This document shows, piece by piece, positions 40,644 to 53,672 of a stretch of 64,000 bases of DNA. The notes beneath the pieces are model-generated. The model was not told the DNA's origin, ran no database searches, and worked only from the letters and a program-made list of their open reading frames with translations. Position 1 is the stretch's first letter, and each line of letters starts with the position of its first letter. The position numbers and the translations under genes are program-made. Origin of the DNA: Lucifuga dentata (taxonomy: Eukaryota > Chordata > Actinopteri > Ophidiiformes > Bythitidae); assembly GCA_014773175.1 (NCBI GenBank), contig VXCM01000136.1, positions 329,464-393,463 of the forward strand, written 5' to 3'.

Positions 40644-40836
40644 ACAATCCCTTTTGTGTCAGATGGCACCTCAGCAAGGTTATAGTCATAAGGCTGTGAC
40701 AGTAGATGACAGCGTTAAGATTAAAGGGTGTGGGAGTGGAGAGCCGGACTGGAGGAATGACTGGTCCATAAATATCACATGCAGGACTAATACTTCAGAG
40801 CATCATCACATCATACCACCCCATCAAAGAGGACAG

Positions 40837-40837
<1 letters not shown>

Positions 40838-40884
<47 letters not shown>

Positions 40885-40922
40885 ATGCGTGTGTGTGTGT
40901 GTGTGTGCGTGCGTGCGTGTAG
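40838..40922. repeat. Long interrupted (GT)n microsatellite
   Basis: About 40 units with ATGTATGC and GCGTGCGT interruptions, about 200 bases after an array of the opposite strand sense at 40602. Confidence 0.96.
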
Positions 40923-41121
40923 TTTGTGAGAACGGGAACATGTCTGATGGAGACTATAAGGACAGCAGAAATAGTCACACATACGCTGTACGCTGTAGGC
41001 ATTTCATAAGCTTTTCTAAGAAGAGGCATTTAGATAGTGTGTGTGGGGATGTGAGTGGATACTGGGTGGATACTTCACTTGTTTCCCATCAGTTTGTTCT
41101 CTCCACCAAAGAGTTTATGTG

Positions 41122-41185
41122 ATCACCGGCAATCACCGGCAAACAATCACCAGCAAAGAAACAATCACCGGCAAACAATCATCAG
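41122..41185 (+). repeat. Short minisatellite, ATCACCGGCAA units
   Basis: Five imperfect copies of an 11-14 base unit built on ATCACCGGCAA, ending exactly where the dispersed repeat at 41190 starts. Confidence 0.8.
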
Positions 41186-41189
41186 TTTA

Positions 41190-41536
41190 TCTGTTTGTTA
41201 ACAGGATATCTCGAAAAGTTACGAACAGATTTGGATGACATTTTGGGGACAGATAGATAATGCTGAGAGGAAGAAGCTATTAAATGATTACATTTTCAGT
41301 GGTCTGGATCATATTCTAAATTCAGGATCCAGTTGAAGTTTTTAGCCTATAAAATCAATGCTAATGGGCTGACTTCAATAGAATTTAGCATGGTAGCATT
41401 TTTTTTTTTTTAACAAAAAGATCTGCTTATTTTGGTGATGATCCAGATAATATTCTGGATCACACAGGATCCAGAAGAAGGGTTTATTAGGGATTTTGTT
41501 GGCCTTGGTGGAAGTATGTGCTCTTGGAGTGACTTC
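41190..41536 (+). mobile_element. Teleost-type dispersed repeat
   Basis: The order of motifs is a pattern I recall from many fish genomes: TCTGTTTGTTAACAGGATA, then CGAAAAGTTACGAACAGATTT, then TGATGATCCAGATAATATTCTGGATC, then TTGGCCTTGGTGGAAGTATG and CTCTTGGAGTGACTTC. It is probably the 3' part of a retroelement or an old SINE. Class is not determined. Confidence 0.5.
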
Positions 41537-42548
41537 TTCTTTTAGCAATGTGCTAAATTTATTTGGCCTTATAAGTAGAAAACTAGAAATATAGGGGGTT
41601 TCTGTAAATACATTTGTAATTAGTATTTTAGAATTGTTTTGTTTATATGTTTAGTATTTGCTGCAATCTAAATAATACACAAACACACACACACACACAC
41701 ACAGAAGCAGAGCAATAAACAGCTGGAGGACCTTCTCTAATTAAACCTGCACTGTTGTTTGTAAGTTGTCAATACATGTTTGTATGTACAGAATGTGAGA
41801 ACACACACACACACATTTTGCATTTACCTTTAATTTATTCTTTCTTTCAAGGCTGGGTAAACGAGTGATGAGTGGTGCTTGTCTGGCTCAGTCACATAAT
41901 AACTTCTTCAGGTGTATTATCATGCTGCCAGAGCAGTTCACTTTTTACATGTTTGAATGCAAATCTGTGGGGAAAAAATGACATTAATTTACTCGGGGGA
42001 TTATAGAGCAGAATTGTTAATCAGCGTGAATGTGTGTGTGTGTATTATGAATATAAAAAAAGTGAGATTTTGTGCAAGGGAATCTATGCAAACTCTTACC
42101 ATCAGCTCCTTCTTCTATCTCTACCTTCCCTCCCCTCTCCTCCTTCATCCTCTGAGTAATTTTCTTGGTTTTGTTTTCCCTCTTGTGTTATATATTATGG
42201 TGTGTGTGTCTGTGTGTGTGTCAGTGAGAGTGTGAGAGTGTTCAGACTGTATTGGTTTGAGCGTCGACTGACAATTTTTATTTATACTGTACATCTGTGA
42301 ATGTGTCCTTCTCTATTTTTGTGTATTTTTGTGTATCATGCCAGAATATGTGTGTACTGTACGTGTGCACGCTCACATGTGCACACGTACTTGTCTGTCC
42401 CCAGTGAGGTGTGCTCTCAGGTCTTGAGTGGGTGTTTCACAGCCAGCCAAGACAACAGTGGGGGAAATTTCCCATCAGCCCACGGTGCAGTGTGCAGTGC
42501 AAGTTAACCACTAAAGGCTCTAAATCCATAGTCACAGCAAAATACAGG

Positions 42549-42562
42549 CTTCTCTCTCTCTC

Positions 42563-42607
<45 letters not shown>
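42549..42607. repeat. (CT)n microsatellite
   Basis: Nearly 30 units with one CA interruption, inside a C/T-rich stretch to 42690. Confidence 0.97.
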
Positions 42608-42612
<5 letters not shown>

Positions 42613-43490
42613 AGCATCTTCTACCTCTCTCTCAATCCCTCTCTTTCTCCCTCACCCTGTCTCCCCGACTCTCCCTCGTTCTCGCTATTTTTTCCCAGAT
42701 GAATCCGAGCAGAGATGAAAAGCTGTCAGGAATGCTGGCAGACAGACAGCGCTTTACAGTAATCTAACCTGGGGAAGATGAAAGCCAGCAGGGAAACTGG
42801 GAATAGACAGGGAGGAGAAAAGGTGAGAGGAAGAGTTTGGGGAGAGAAAGGAACAAAAAAGCTAGATAGGCAAAAAAAAAAAAAAAAANAAAAAAAAAAA
42901 AAAAAAAGAAAGAAAGAAAGAAAAGGTAAAAACTGCAAAGATGTGAGTGATAATAGGTGAGTGATGAGGAGGGACAGGGAGTAAAAAAAGAGATGAAGAA
43001 TGTGTAAAGAACACTGAGGAGCCAGATTTCAAGATGGGAAAATGTTTGGAAGAGAGATGGGATAGGAAGTGCTTGAGGAGAAAATTGCTTGGGGGTTGGG
43101 AGTAAGGGATGGAATAGAAAATAGGATAACTTCCAAATCAGAATAGAAGGACTGGTGAAAGCATCTAGTGTGATCACACATACTTCTGTAGTGTAATGGA
43201 GTAGCTTTTTGAGTCATAGTTTAGTCAGAAAGCCAAGAATAGTAATTTGCGTTTATTAAATTATACACTTGGGTCAGTTTTTTTAGGCTCATTCTTTTGG
43301 AAACACTAGTAATATTTAATAAAGCTCCTTTTTGTTTGGTGGGATATTTCCTTTTCCTTTTTACAGCCCTGTGATAGTGAGGGACATACAGCAGTGATAA
43401 ATCACAGGAAATGAGAGAAAGACTAAGGTGAGAGTTAAATGAAAACAGAGCAAGAAAATGCAGCATTACATTTGCCATTGTAATTACTTT

Positions 43491-44046
43491 AAAGGACCAT
43501 ACTGGCCAGTTTGCATGTTTGAGCCTAATATATTCAGTTTTCATACACGTTACATTACTGACATCCATTTCCCAAAGAATAAAACCGTATATCAGCTTTC
43601 CTGATGTTTTGCAAAATCTCTTTAACTTTCAAAATCAAATATTCAAGCAATACACTCATCTTAAAAATCAATATTTCGCCTGGTAATAGTTATGCAGTCT
43701 TATGAAGTCACAGTCATTTATATTTTTCGATAAATGCAGGTCTTCTTTTGGGACTGTATTCCCCGGTGGAGACATACATTCACTCTGCGCTGTTTTTGCA
43801 CTTAAACACTAAAATTATGTAACTTTGAAAAAAAAACCTGAATACACGTCTTGTTGGCGATGATGGATTACCTATCCCAAGAATGTTTCAAGTAACAACA
43901 AGGTGATTTTAATAGGAAGGTAGGAAAACATTTTTTTTTAAACATTTTTTAATTCACCATTCTAGTAGTATGCTTTGAGAAATGATTGTCAGTAACGTTA
44001 TGTTTATGAAAATTGAATATATTAGGCTCAAACATGCAAAATGGCC
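43491..44046. mobile_element. MITE copy 2 (full internal region, right end lost)
   Basis: Same family as the copy at 1532. The left end AAAGGACCATACTGGCC follows a TTAA overlap (CTTTAAAGGACC). The interior carries the segment missing from copy 1, including GGTCTTCTTTTGGGACTGTATT and the CGGTGGAGACATACATTCAC motif. The right arm stops at ATGGCC, about 13 bases short of the end, where unrelated sequence starts. Several point differences and a short T-rich insertion near 43930 mark it as diverged. No coding capacity. Confidence 0.85.
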
Positions 44047-44588
44047 CTCTAAGTCAACATCGTTTGAAGAGCCAGACACATTGTGTAATTGTAGCTGTCA
44101 TACAGATGTCAGCAGCCCAATGCAAACCTGTGAAGCTGAAATTTCAGATCCTCTTCAGTGGAACAAACTCAATTGCAACACTGTTCACCGAATGCTGAAG
44201 CAGCATCAAGTGCACCACTGTTGTCACTTAAAATGGCTTTGGTAGTTAGAGGGGAGCTGACTTTGGTGTGTATGTGTGTGTGTGTGTGTTTTTGTGTGTG
44301 TTCTGTGAATCATAATGTAGATGGAGCAGGCATGTCACTGCTTTGACAAATCCAACCTCATGCTCCTTGTACTTCCTGTGCAGAACGAAAGAAGCGCACC
44401 ACAGCAAAGCACTACCCTGCCTAATTGAAATTTTGAAGCATAAGAGGATTTCTCCACAACGTGAGCTGACAGGCCCCATTCAACAAATATCCTCTCAGAC
44501 TTCTGTCTCGCTCTCACTCTCCCCGAGCCAGAATTAACTTTTAACTGTCTGTAAGTTTTAGTGCAGCTTACTTCCTGTCCTCTCGTTT

Positions 44589-44592
<4 letters not shown>

Positions 44593-44631
<39 letters not shown>
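44593..44631. repeat. (CT)n microsatellite
   Basis: About 19 uninterrupted units. Confidence 0.97.
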
Positions 44632-44634
<3 letters not shown>

Positions 44635-47600
44635 GTTCTTCATCATACTTTGAGATGTAATGCCATGAAACACCAGAGTGGGTAGACAGGGCAGAAAAGA
44701 ATGTAGATAACAGGACTGAGGAGGGAAGAAGTGGAAGAAGAGAGGTGCTGGCAGAGGAGAGAGAGAGAGAGAGAGAAGGAGGACGAGTGCTGAGGAGGGG
44801 AAGCAGATGAGGAGGTAGATGAGGAAAAAATGAAAGAGTTTGACTGGCTATTAGATGCTTTGTCAGCCAACGCAAGTAGCCTGCATCTACTTGAAATCAA
44901 TCATCTGGAGAGCATAAAACTCATTAAGGGTCTGTACTTGAACAGATTTACCAAAATATTGCATAAATGAGTATCGACTCAAAATTCAATTCTCTACAGT
45001 CGATCGTATAATTCTCGTGTGAATGTGTTCATTATGTACTACTACAGTAACCAAGTGATGTGTGTAGTTATATGTCTGAGCATAATTACACACATTTGTA
45101 TATGTGCATAAGTTGTTATTTATATTTGCACACGCTTGCTTGCGCTTTATAGTTTTTCCTCACCTTGTGATAAGATAACCAACCATTCTGAAACAACCCG
45201 CTTATAGTTATTTGACTCTGTGAAGGCAGCATTATTATGCACAGCACTGCTGCTGTGCTAAGGCTTAGTGTATGGGTGTGAACCATTAATGTGCTCCTTT
45301 GATAAAGAAGCATTAATTTTAGAAAATCCTCCAGTGAAGCCAGTGAAAGGATGGCTTATGCTGCTAAAAGAGGAACTGTGTTTGAAAATAAGAGAGTGTG
45401 TGACAAAGAGTCGAGAAACAGTTTCAATGAGTGAAATTCCGCTCAGTAAGTTCATGACCAGGTCAGAAAGACTTTCTGTCACTCTTTGACTTCTTGAAAG
45501 AAAAATGGGTGGAATACTTTATTTAGGTTATATAACAAAATTTGAAGCAATTACCACACCATCAATAAGTGTCACTCAGACCAATGCATTACAGTAATTT
45601 TTGTCTGAAAAGCCAGAAAAACTCTGCTGCCGTATTAAAGTTTAAGTAGGCCTGTGGCGTAATGATACAATTCCAGCGTGTCAGACATAACTCAGGGTGA
45701 TGTATTGCGGCATGTGCAGGCAGACATAGAAATGAACTTGTCTTGTGATTAATGTGTTTGCCCATGGTGGAAGTATGCATTAAAAATAAGAAAGGGAGAA
45801 GGAAGAAGAAAGTGACTTAAGGGAATTGGTCTCATTCTTTTGTGTGCATCGTTTTGTTTGTTGCTCTTGTCGTCTTCTTGCACTCTCTGTTAGTTTGTCT
45901 TTTTGCTCTTTCTCAGTGTCACCCTCTTTTCTCCAATTATTTTAGCATTTTGTGAATCAACACATGTCTGGAGACTTAGTGCAGTTTATTCCACCCTGTC
46001 CCTCTTCACACTCCATGTTTTTCTTTTTTTTTCACTCCGTGGCTCTCTTTGTCTCCATCTCTCTTCTCCCTTGTCCCTCGCTTTGCCAGCAACACAATTT
46101 TTCAGTTGAGTGGAAAAACAGCTATAATAGAGGGAGTGTGCCATTCTGGTTAATAAAGGAATAAAAGCAAAGAGTGGAGATGATAAAGGAAAAGAAAAGG
46201 CCCTTGGGGGCTGAAAACAATGAAAAATACACAGATACCTAGATGCACATATACCATGTACACACATCCACAAATGCACTTGCACAGACAATAAGGAAGG
46301 AACACAGAAATTCACACCTGCTTATCTCTGAGGAATTGGTTGTGAGGTGCTTCCCTATTAGAAACTTTGGTAGGAACCTCATAAATCACCACAACATAAA
46401 ACTGACAGTAGGCAGCGAAGGTCCCGCCATACACACACACACGCAGACACACAGAAAGAGGGAGACAGACAGAGAGAAAGAGGTCCATATGGTAAGGCCA
46501 GTGGTAATTCATAAATTCATGTGTGTGAGCTTCCGCTTCAGTCAGTGATCCATACATTTAATGTGTGCTTGTGAGTGTGCAACTCTGTAATGATTCTCTG
46601 TCCTCTCTAATGGGATGACACTAGAAGAATACCATACCACTACTTTAAATAAGATGCTGAAAAAAATTACTAATCAGCTCTCTGTATTAAAGCAAAGTTA
46701 AAATTCCCATCATAAGATCATATTACTGCATCTGTTATTACACCTGAGCAATAACAATGAAAAGAAATCCTGATGTGTTGAGAAACAGAGGCACAATCAG
46801 TAAAGGTCAGTGCATGTGCACAGGACTGTGCTGTGCATTTTTATTAAGGCATTAACTGAAAGTGTAAGTGTTTGCGCGGGTGTATGTGTGTGTTTGGGTG
46901 AGTGTGGGTGTGTGCGCGTGCACAAGTATGCTAGTGTCTCCCAAAGTTAGTCTGATGGTGGTGTGTTGTAACAGGATCCAGGGTGATGTCTGGTCTCAGC
47001 GTCTGGCTCTTGGATCCCCATCTATTATTCACACACCTGGGCAGACACACACGCACACGCACACACACACACACACAAATGTCTTTTTTTCTCACATCTT
47101 TGCCTCTTTATCATTTTACTTTTCGATATTTGGGACTGAATGGTTAAGAGTTCACAGCTATTGACTTTTTCTTGGTATTTTCCCTGTACATTCATGAGTG
47201 TAAAAGTGTGGACATTTATATATTTGTGCTTATCTGCCAGGAAACCGATCACACCCTTAAAGTCAAAGAGCTATTCTCTTTGCTTTGGTAAACAAGCTAG
47301 AAATTAGTATTGACCAGAAAGAAAAGGACAGACTGATAACCTGTAAAAGATAGAGATGGATATCTACTGAAACAAAGCCAGGTTTTGTTAAAAAAAAAAA
47401 AAAAAGNTAAAAAAAAAAAAAAAAGGTGAAGGAAAGAGTTCTCAAAGTCATGCCTTCACCTGGATTAAAGTTGATCTGAGCATGTCAGTAGGTCATTATC
47501 AGACTTAGACATCTCTGTAGGGGCCCAACCCTGGTTGGACAGGTTGCTGATTGACATTTATAGAAGTAGAGTATGGTACAGTCAAGAAAACCTGTATTGA

Positions 47601-48540
47601 GTTTACCCTGTTAAGGCAGAAAGAATGGACCACTGTTCTTGTGTTGTGAAACACAAGCTAACGTGGCCATGGATGGAGGTCTGTGAGATTTTGAGGTCAT
47701 AGTGGGGGTGTTTGTTGATGGTCTCGTGAATGTCGATCAAAGTGTGTCACCAGACCATTATCTGAAGAGCTCATGTTCTCCTGAATGTGTGTCTCTTCTT
47801 TGTAAGGCTGATCTAAGCTTTTCCTAACATTATTATCTTTCTCTGTCAGTTAATCATAACCTTAGGTTATCACTGTGGTTCTCAATAGCCATTACAAAAA
47901 AGACAAATGAAAATTCTACTCATCTCCAGTGCGTCTTCAAAAGTTGTACTCATTATCCTCCTGTCTGGTTGGATACGTTGATAATTTGACAGTTAAGGAA
48001 GCAGAGTGCAGTCTTCTTATAAAAGTGCTATTTAGCCACAGATGCTATTATGCATTTGCCCATTCTGTCTTCAGTCTGGACTCAAATACTGACTTAGGTA
48101 TCCATGCACATATGCTGTCTGTGGTTTGGACAGAAAATTTGACTGGAAAGTTCCTGGAAAGCTGCAAACGCTGCATGCCAGTCATTGTGGGAGGAGGAGA
48201 AGTTTGGAAATCTGAGATTACTGTTGTAAACAGTTAACCAAATTAAAATTAATTTAATACGCATCATCTAATTTTTAATCAGAATAATATTTTTTAATGA
48301 ACATATAACTTCTGTGTAATTGTAAATTATTAAATATATGCTCAGAAAAGGGAGAAATGATGATGTAAATTACATTCATTTGCTTTCCTCCTCAACCTTC
48401 TCCTCCTCTTCCTATTCCCTTAATTTCTCTAACACCAAAGCTTCCTGCCTCTTGCCATATATCCAGCACCCTGAGTGTTAAAATTCTCACAGATGTGGGT
48501 GACACTTATGCAGATTCTCTATACACTCTCCCTCTTTCAG

Positions 48541-48542
<2 letters not shown>

Positions 48543-48604
<62 letters not shown>
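48543..48604. repeat. (AC)31 microsatellite
   Basis: The longest perfect AC array in the window, with strong Z-DNA potential. Confidence 0.98.
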
Positions 48605-48606
<2 letters not shown>

Positions 48607-51197
48607 CAAAGACACTAACACCATAGCAGTTTGTGATTATACCCAGTTGGAAGTAGTTGTGGTATTCAACCTGCTGGAATACAGTTTTCTGGACACATTG
48701 CTCCAAATGAATGGTGTATGGCTTTCAGTTTGTGCACTGCTGTCACCCGAAAGGCCAAGTCTTGATGCTACACAATACGCTGATTTGGTGCCCTCACTAC
48801 AACTGGGAAGCCTGTTGACTTCAATAATGGCTCCCAAAGCCTTTTAGCTTTCGCTTTCAATGGCCTCTGGTCACAAAATGTAATGGGGTGGCACACCACT
48901 CTGTAGTGCTGCCACCGGGTTGTACCACTAATAGAGACACAGGTGGTGATGTGCGCTCAAATTATGCCATTGCCTCTGTGGGGTCCTTGAGGCCCAGCTA
49001 GTCCCTGCTGCAGCAGCGGCAGGAACAGCAGCTCTCATCCCTGCAGAATAACGGGCTAAGAAAGGAGAAAGTGTAGAGGAAATAATTGGTTTGAAAGAGT
49101 AGTGTGCATATAGGTTTTTCTCAGCCAGGCCAGGTATTTGTCTGTGCTAAATGAGGTCTGTCAGGAGATCCCTGCAACCTCGCTACCTGTCGCCTGTAAC
49201 ACCCTGCTGAGTCTCTAATGAGACAGTGAAAGAGGGATTGGATGAGAAAAGACAGAGAAAGAGGGATGAGGAATTGAGGAGCTCTATAGATAGAGATGTA
49301 CTTTGACATCTTGCCTGCATGGTAAAAGTGATGGAATCATGAATATTGTGAAGAAAAGAAATGACAAAATTGAAAAATTGATGGCCAAAGAAATGAGGCA
49401 AGACCATGAGAACAAAAAAGAGGTGACTGAGAGAAAAGGCAGTAACAAACAGGAAAAAGGAACATTACCAGATAAGCCAAGGCTTTTTTGGAGCAGATTC
49501 TTTGCTAGTCATTGGGTACATTGAATGTACAGTTTAACAGGCCACAGGCTTACAGCAGTCATGTTTAATGTCTCATCCTCACCTCAAGACAAAATACAAC
49601 ATATTTATATAGGAGAGGACAGAGCCTGGAATAAGCTGCAGGAAAGAACAGGGGGAATATTGGAAAAGAAAGAAAGCACAAAAAGTTTGAGTGAAAGCAA
49701 GTGACTTTGTAGGATGTCAAAAGTCAGAAATGTTTTTGAGACTGAACCAGCCATAAGCCTGCAGGTATTTTAGTCTAACTCACAACTTAGAAATTGATGT
49801 GGGATGGGGCAAAAGTAGGTGAGAGAAGGGAAAAAAGTAAAAAAAAAAAAAAAAAAAANAAAAAAAAAAAAAAAAAAAAGGTGAGCCCCCTGCTTGGTCA
49901 CGGTGCTCTGAGGCAACTCAGCAGTGTTGGAAATGATAGCAGGGAGACCTGTCACTCACCCACTAAAGCCAAAGCCACAGGGGAGATTGAGGGAGGAGAG
50001 AAGAGCAGGGGGGGAGCTGAGTTAGGAGGCCTCCAGACACTTGTCCCCTTTCACGTCCAACACCATCATCCTTCACAATAACATTTTTGTTCCTCTCTGT
50101 CTGCTTCTCTACCTGTTTTTCTGTCTCTCAGCAGGGGGATAAGGGTAGATTAGTAGGCTGCGTGGACCTGCAGGCTAATAGGTACCACACCTTAAATGCC
50201 ACAGCGGTCACTCACAGAGCCAGGCATCCCCCTGCAGCTCTGACACACTGCCTGCTATAGTGGCAGATACAAGGTGTGAGATGGATGAGACAGGAGTTGC
50301 ATAAATGGAAACCAACACAAGCTACATTTGCATACGCACTCAAGTAAAAAATTGATCGGCACTTCATTGAAAGTTTTTACATGTCTTCCTCTAATTCTTT
50401 CTCTCTCTCTCTCTTTACCGGTTTTCAGATTATTTTTTATTGCTGCTGCACTCAATGATGTGCTAACCCCCAAAATTTAGGCTGCCTAAAATACCTCCAG
50501 TGTCTGTCTTTATCTCTCAAACTGCAGGGTGGTGGGCTGTATAGTTTTGTTGTATTAAGGGAAGTTTTCAAAACTGTTTTTTTTTCCCAGTAGGTGATTT
50601 AACCACCTGTTCTGAAATGGTCTAGCCAAAGGAAAACATCTGCAGAGGATTAGCTTCAATAAAGCCAAACTCAGTAGGGGGAGGGAGCATTGTAAGGGTC
50701 ATAATTCTGCATATTTTTGACACTGCCAGCGCAAGTCTCTGTAGTTACTTCCATGCTAACAGTATGGCACCCATGAAGCACTTTCCCCTTACTGTGCAGG
50801 CACATGCGGGGTTAAAGGCAGGCATTAATTAAAATCCTGCTGTGTAGCAGATATGCCCAATTATAACATAAAACAGAGAATGGTGAATTAAGACACAAAC
50901 TGAGTTCAGTTCCACTCAGTGGGGTACTTAGCCCACTCATCCTGTTATAGCTCAAGAAGTTGAGACTGAAATAACAAAGGAAAAAAGGCCATTTTTACTG
51001 TGTGTTTTGAGAACTAATACTTCCATTAAGAGAAGTAGTAAAGCATTACATTGGTTTTAGACGTTAGGATAACTGCAGGGTGTTTCCACTATAGATTGTC
51101 ATTAACTGGAAAAAGACATTCGCCTTAGTCACTGACTGAATGATCGAGAAAAACACACATCTAAAGTGATCATCTCTAATAACTCTTGCTGGTGCTG

Positions 51198-52032
51198 CAC
51201 TGAAAAAACTGATGTTGACCCCTTTTAGATGTTAAAATTTAAATTTAGCCTTATTTAATTGATTTCAATGTGTTATTTTGTTCTGCTCAATGTTTTTGAT
51301 TAATTGGAATTAATAGAGATGATAATAGAGCTGTGACATTTTCTTCTAGTTGCTTTTAATTAAATAAAATTAGAATGTTTGAAGCACTGGAAGATATAAT
51401 TCCAACTAATCAAAAATATTGAGCAGAACAAAATAACATGTTGAAATCAGTAAAATAAAGTTAAAGTTTTATATCTAACATCAGTTTTTCCATGCATATG
51501 CACATGGAACTGTGTTAGATGGGCCGTGATGGCTTAAAGGTTAGCTGGTGACAGACACCGCTCAACTTGGACAGAGACATCTGGGTTGGGGAAGTGAATG
51601 AGAGGTGGAGTCTGGTTGTAGTGGACACCAGGTGTGAATGGTGTGAGTCTATGAGCATTCCTGTAAAAGAGCATTTAATGCTCAGCAAACTACCCCTGAA
51701 TAAGACAAAGGTTAAAAAAAAAACTACACTTCATTTTAATATTTAGCTATTACACCACTGGATTGAGCTACATTTACTCAAAAATATTGAGCCAAACTAA
51801 CTAAATGTATTAAAGTATACTCAACATAGGTCTATTTGGAAAGACTAAAGAAATTTAAGTGAAATGTACTCAGTTTGTTTTTAGCTAAAAGTACAAATTT
51901 AAAATCACTGACATTACTTATAAATATTAAATACAGTCAACTTAAAAATGTATAGACAAATCTAAATAAATTTATTTTGTCACATTTGACATATAGAAAT
52001 TAAGTAAATTCAAAGTAGCATTTTTTTCAGTG
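51198..52032. mobile_element. CACTGAAAAAA-ended inverted-repeat element, composite
   Basis: The left edge CACTGAAAAAAC (51198) and right edge TTTTTTTCAGTG (ending 52032) are inverted copies. Inside, 51206-51310 pairs with 51400-51495 as a second inverted repeat, sharing TATTTTGTTCTGCTCAAT and GGAATT. The right part (51770-52032) is AT-rich with repeated ACTCAAAAATATTGAGC-like and TTAAGTAAATT motifs. It looks like two related non-autonomous DNA elements, or one nested in another, with a SINE-like insert at 51521-51723. No convincing target duplication was found. Confidence 0.6.
51521..51723 (+). mobile_element. tRNA-derived SINE-like insert
   Basis: The head GGGCCGTGATGGCTTAAAGG contains TGGCTTAAAGG, close to the RNA polymerase III A box. 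The segment is GC-richer than both flanks, ends in an A-run (GGTTAAAAAAAAAAC) and sits inside an AT-rich inverted-repeat element. No good B box is present, so it is either degenerate or a different class of short repeat. Confidence 0.4.
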
Positions 52033-53336
52033 TGATAGTAGCTCATCTGTGATTCCCTGCTTCAGCAATAATGCACAACCAGGCTGGCATTTCACTTTAT
52101 TAATACCCACAGGTTAATGTGAAATCATCCACACTCTCCCACTTGCTTTCCCGCTAGTCCATAATGCCTAAAGCTAGATATTGATGCAATGAACGTGGAA
52201 CTAGAGCATTTATTCCTGCATTGATTGGCACAGAGAGATAGCTGTAGTTCTCCTCCTAGCCCCTTATCCTTCGTCTCATTGTCTACCATATGCTTTAGCG
52301 AGCCGGACAGATTCAGGGCAATCAGATAGCCACCATTGTATTGCTGTCGGTATGAACAGAATGTGTGGAGAGACACATTGCCATTATGTAGTGAAGAGAC
52401 GTTGTTTCTTTTCTTCCTCTCCCTTTCACGGTGACTGTTCCTCTTAGTTGTCTCTGGCTGTCTGGCTGTGTCTGTTTCTCAGCTCTTGTTTCATGTCCTA
52501 CCTTGTCTTGTTGAATCCCAAATGCTCTGTTGAGGTATGACAAAGATGGCTGAAATTGGAGAGAAGTGTGGCAGGTCAGGTTACTGTGGCATTTGGCATT
52601 TGGCTGTGCTGTTGTCTCTCCAAAATGTTTCTGATTGATATCTGGAGCAGGATAGGGTCCCAAGGGCTTAAGAGGGGACCTGAGGGAGCACTATATCATC
52701 ACTATAGGTCAGCGTACTTGAACTCTTAGCTATTTATGACTCAATCATTTAGACACATGACCGGGTTTCTAAATTTACTAAGAATTTATAAATTCATATA
52801 AAAGTCTCAGCTGCCTTTGCTGCTACAGCTGTAGCTATTACTGTAACTACTTTAGCATCAAGGATTCCCTGAGGAAAGGAAGTTTGGGTAACAACTTCAA
52901 ACGCTGACTTTATTTTCAGTTCTCATAAATTAAGATAATATGGCTAAACTACATCCCTAGGTATTAGCAATGAAGTCAGTAAATAAAATCTCACCATAAC
53001 CAGAGTGTTTAAAATCAGAATATTCTTTTAAAGTGTAAAAAATTGTAGTTTTATAATCAGGTTAATTAAGATACCACTTGTGTTTAGGGTTCATGACTCA
53101 TTTTGGCTTTTGTTCAGTATCTGAAGATGGTTTGGCATTAATACTGGTATTCCTCATACAAAGGTTGTGGTAATTTAAGTTTCCCTGCATGTAGTATGAC
53201 TTTGGATGACATTCCGCTCCCGCCCACTCATCTCACTGGGGTTGCATGGCCCATATCAGACCATAGTGATGCTTTAGTCAGCAGCATATTCTGGCTTTCA
53301 CCATCAGCATGTTGGTCACGGTGTGTGTTCCAGCCG

Positions 53337-53406
53337 AGGTGTGTGTGTGTGTGTGTGCGTGTGTGTGCGTGTGTGTGTGTGCGTGCGCGTGCGTGTGCAT
53401 GTGCGC
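53337..53406. repeat. (GT)n/(GC) alternating purine-pyrimidine tract
   Basis: GT units with GC replacements (GTGCGTGCGCGTGCGTGTGC), alternating almost throughout. Confidence 0.92.
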
Positions 53407-53607
53407 TATGCATAGCAGACTGCAACCCTGTGTGACTAGCTTTCCTTTAGCCATCCCAATCCTGTGCCATAGCAGGCAAAGACACAATTCTTAAATGTTA
53501 CACCTAGAAATAAATGCATTTCTTCTCATATCCATGATATTCTCTCAGTATATGTGTGTTTTAGGAAGGAAGCATTCATTTGTCCACTACCATCATCATC
53601 ATCACGT

Positions 53608-53608
<1 letters not shown>

Positions 53609-53652
<44 letters not shown>

Positions 53653-53672
53653 NAAAGGAAAAAAAAAAAAAA
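53609..53672. repeat. (CA)n and poly-A at a contig join
   Basis: (CA)22 ends at an N (53653), followed by AAAGG and a 14-base A-run. Confidence 0.93.

Larger units (their letters stand above)
32270..41121. other. Intronic stretch, no gene recognised
   Basis: Includes a strongly purine-rich block at 32600-32880 and several arrays. 33200-35000 is unique and AT-rich with nothing recognisable. Confidence 0.55.
44047..51197. other. Intronic stretch, no gene recognised
   Basis: CT and AC arrays, poly-A contig joins at 47407 and 49859, and no recognisable exon or transposon body. Confidence 0.55.

Noticed and set aside
48637..48847. Open frames on both strands next to the (AC)31 array
   Set aside because: No recognisable family, and both strands open at once over only about 65 codons; chance is enough.
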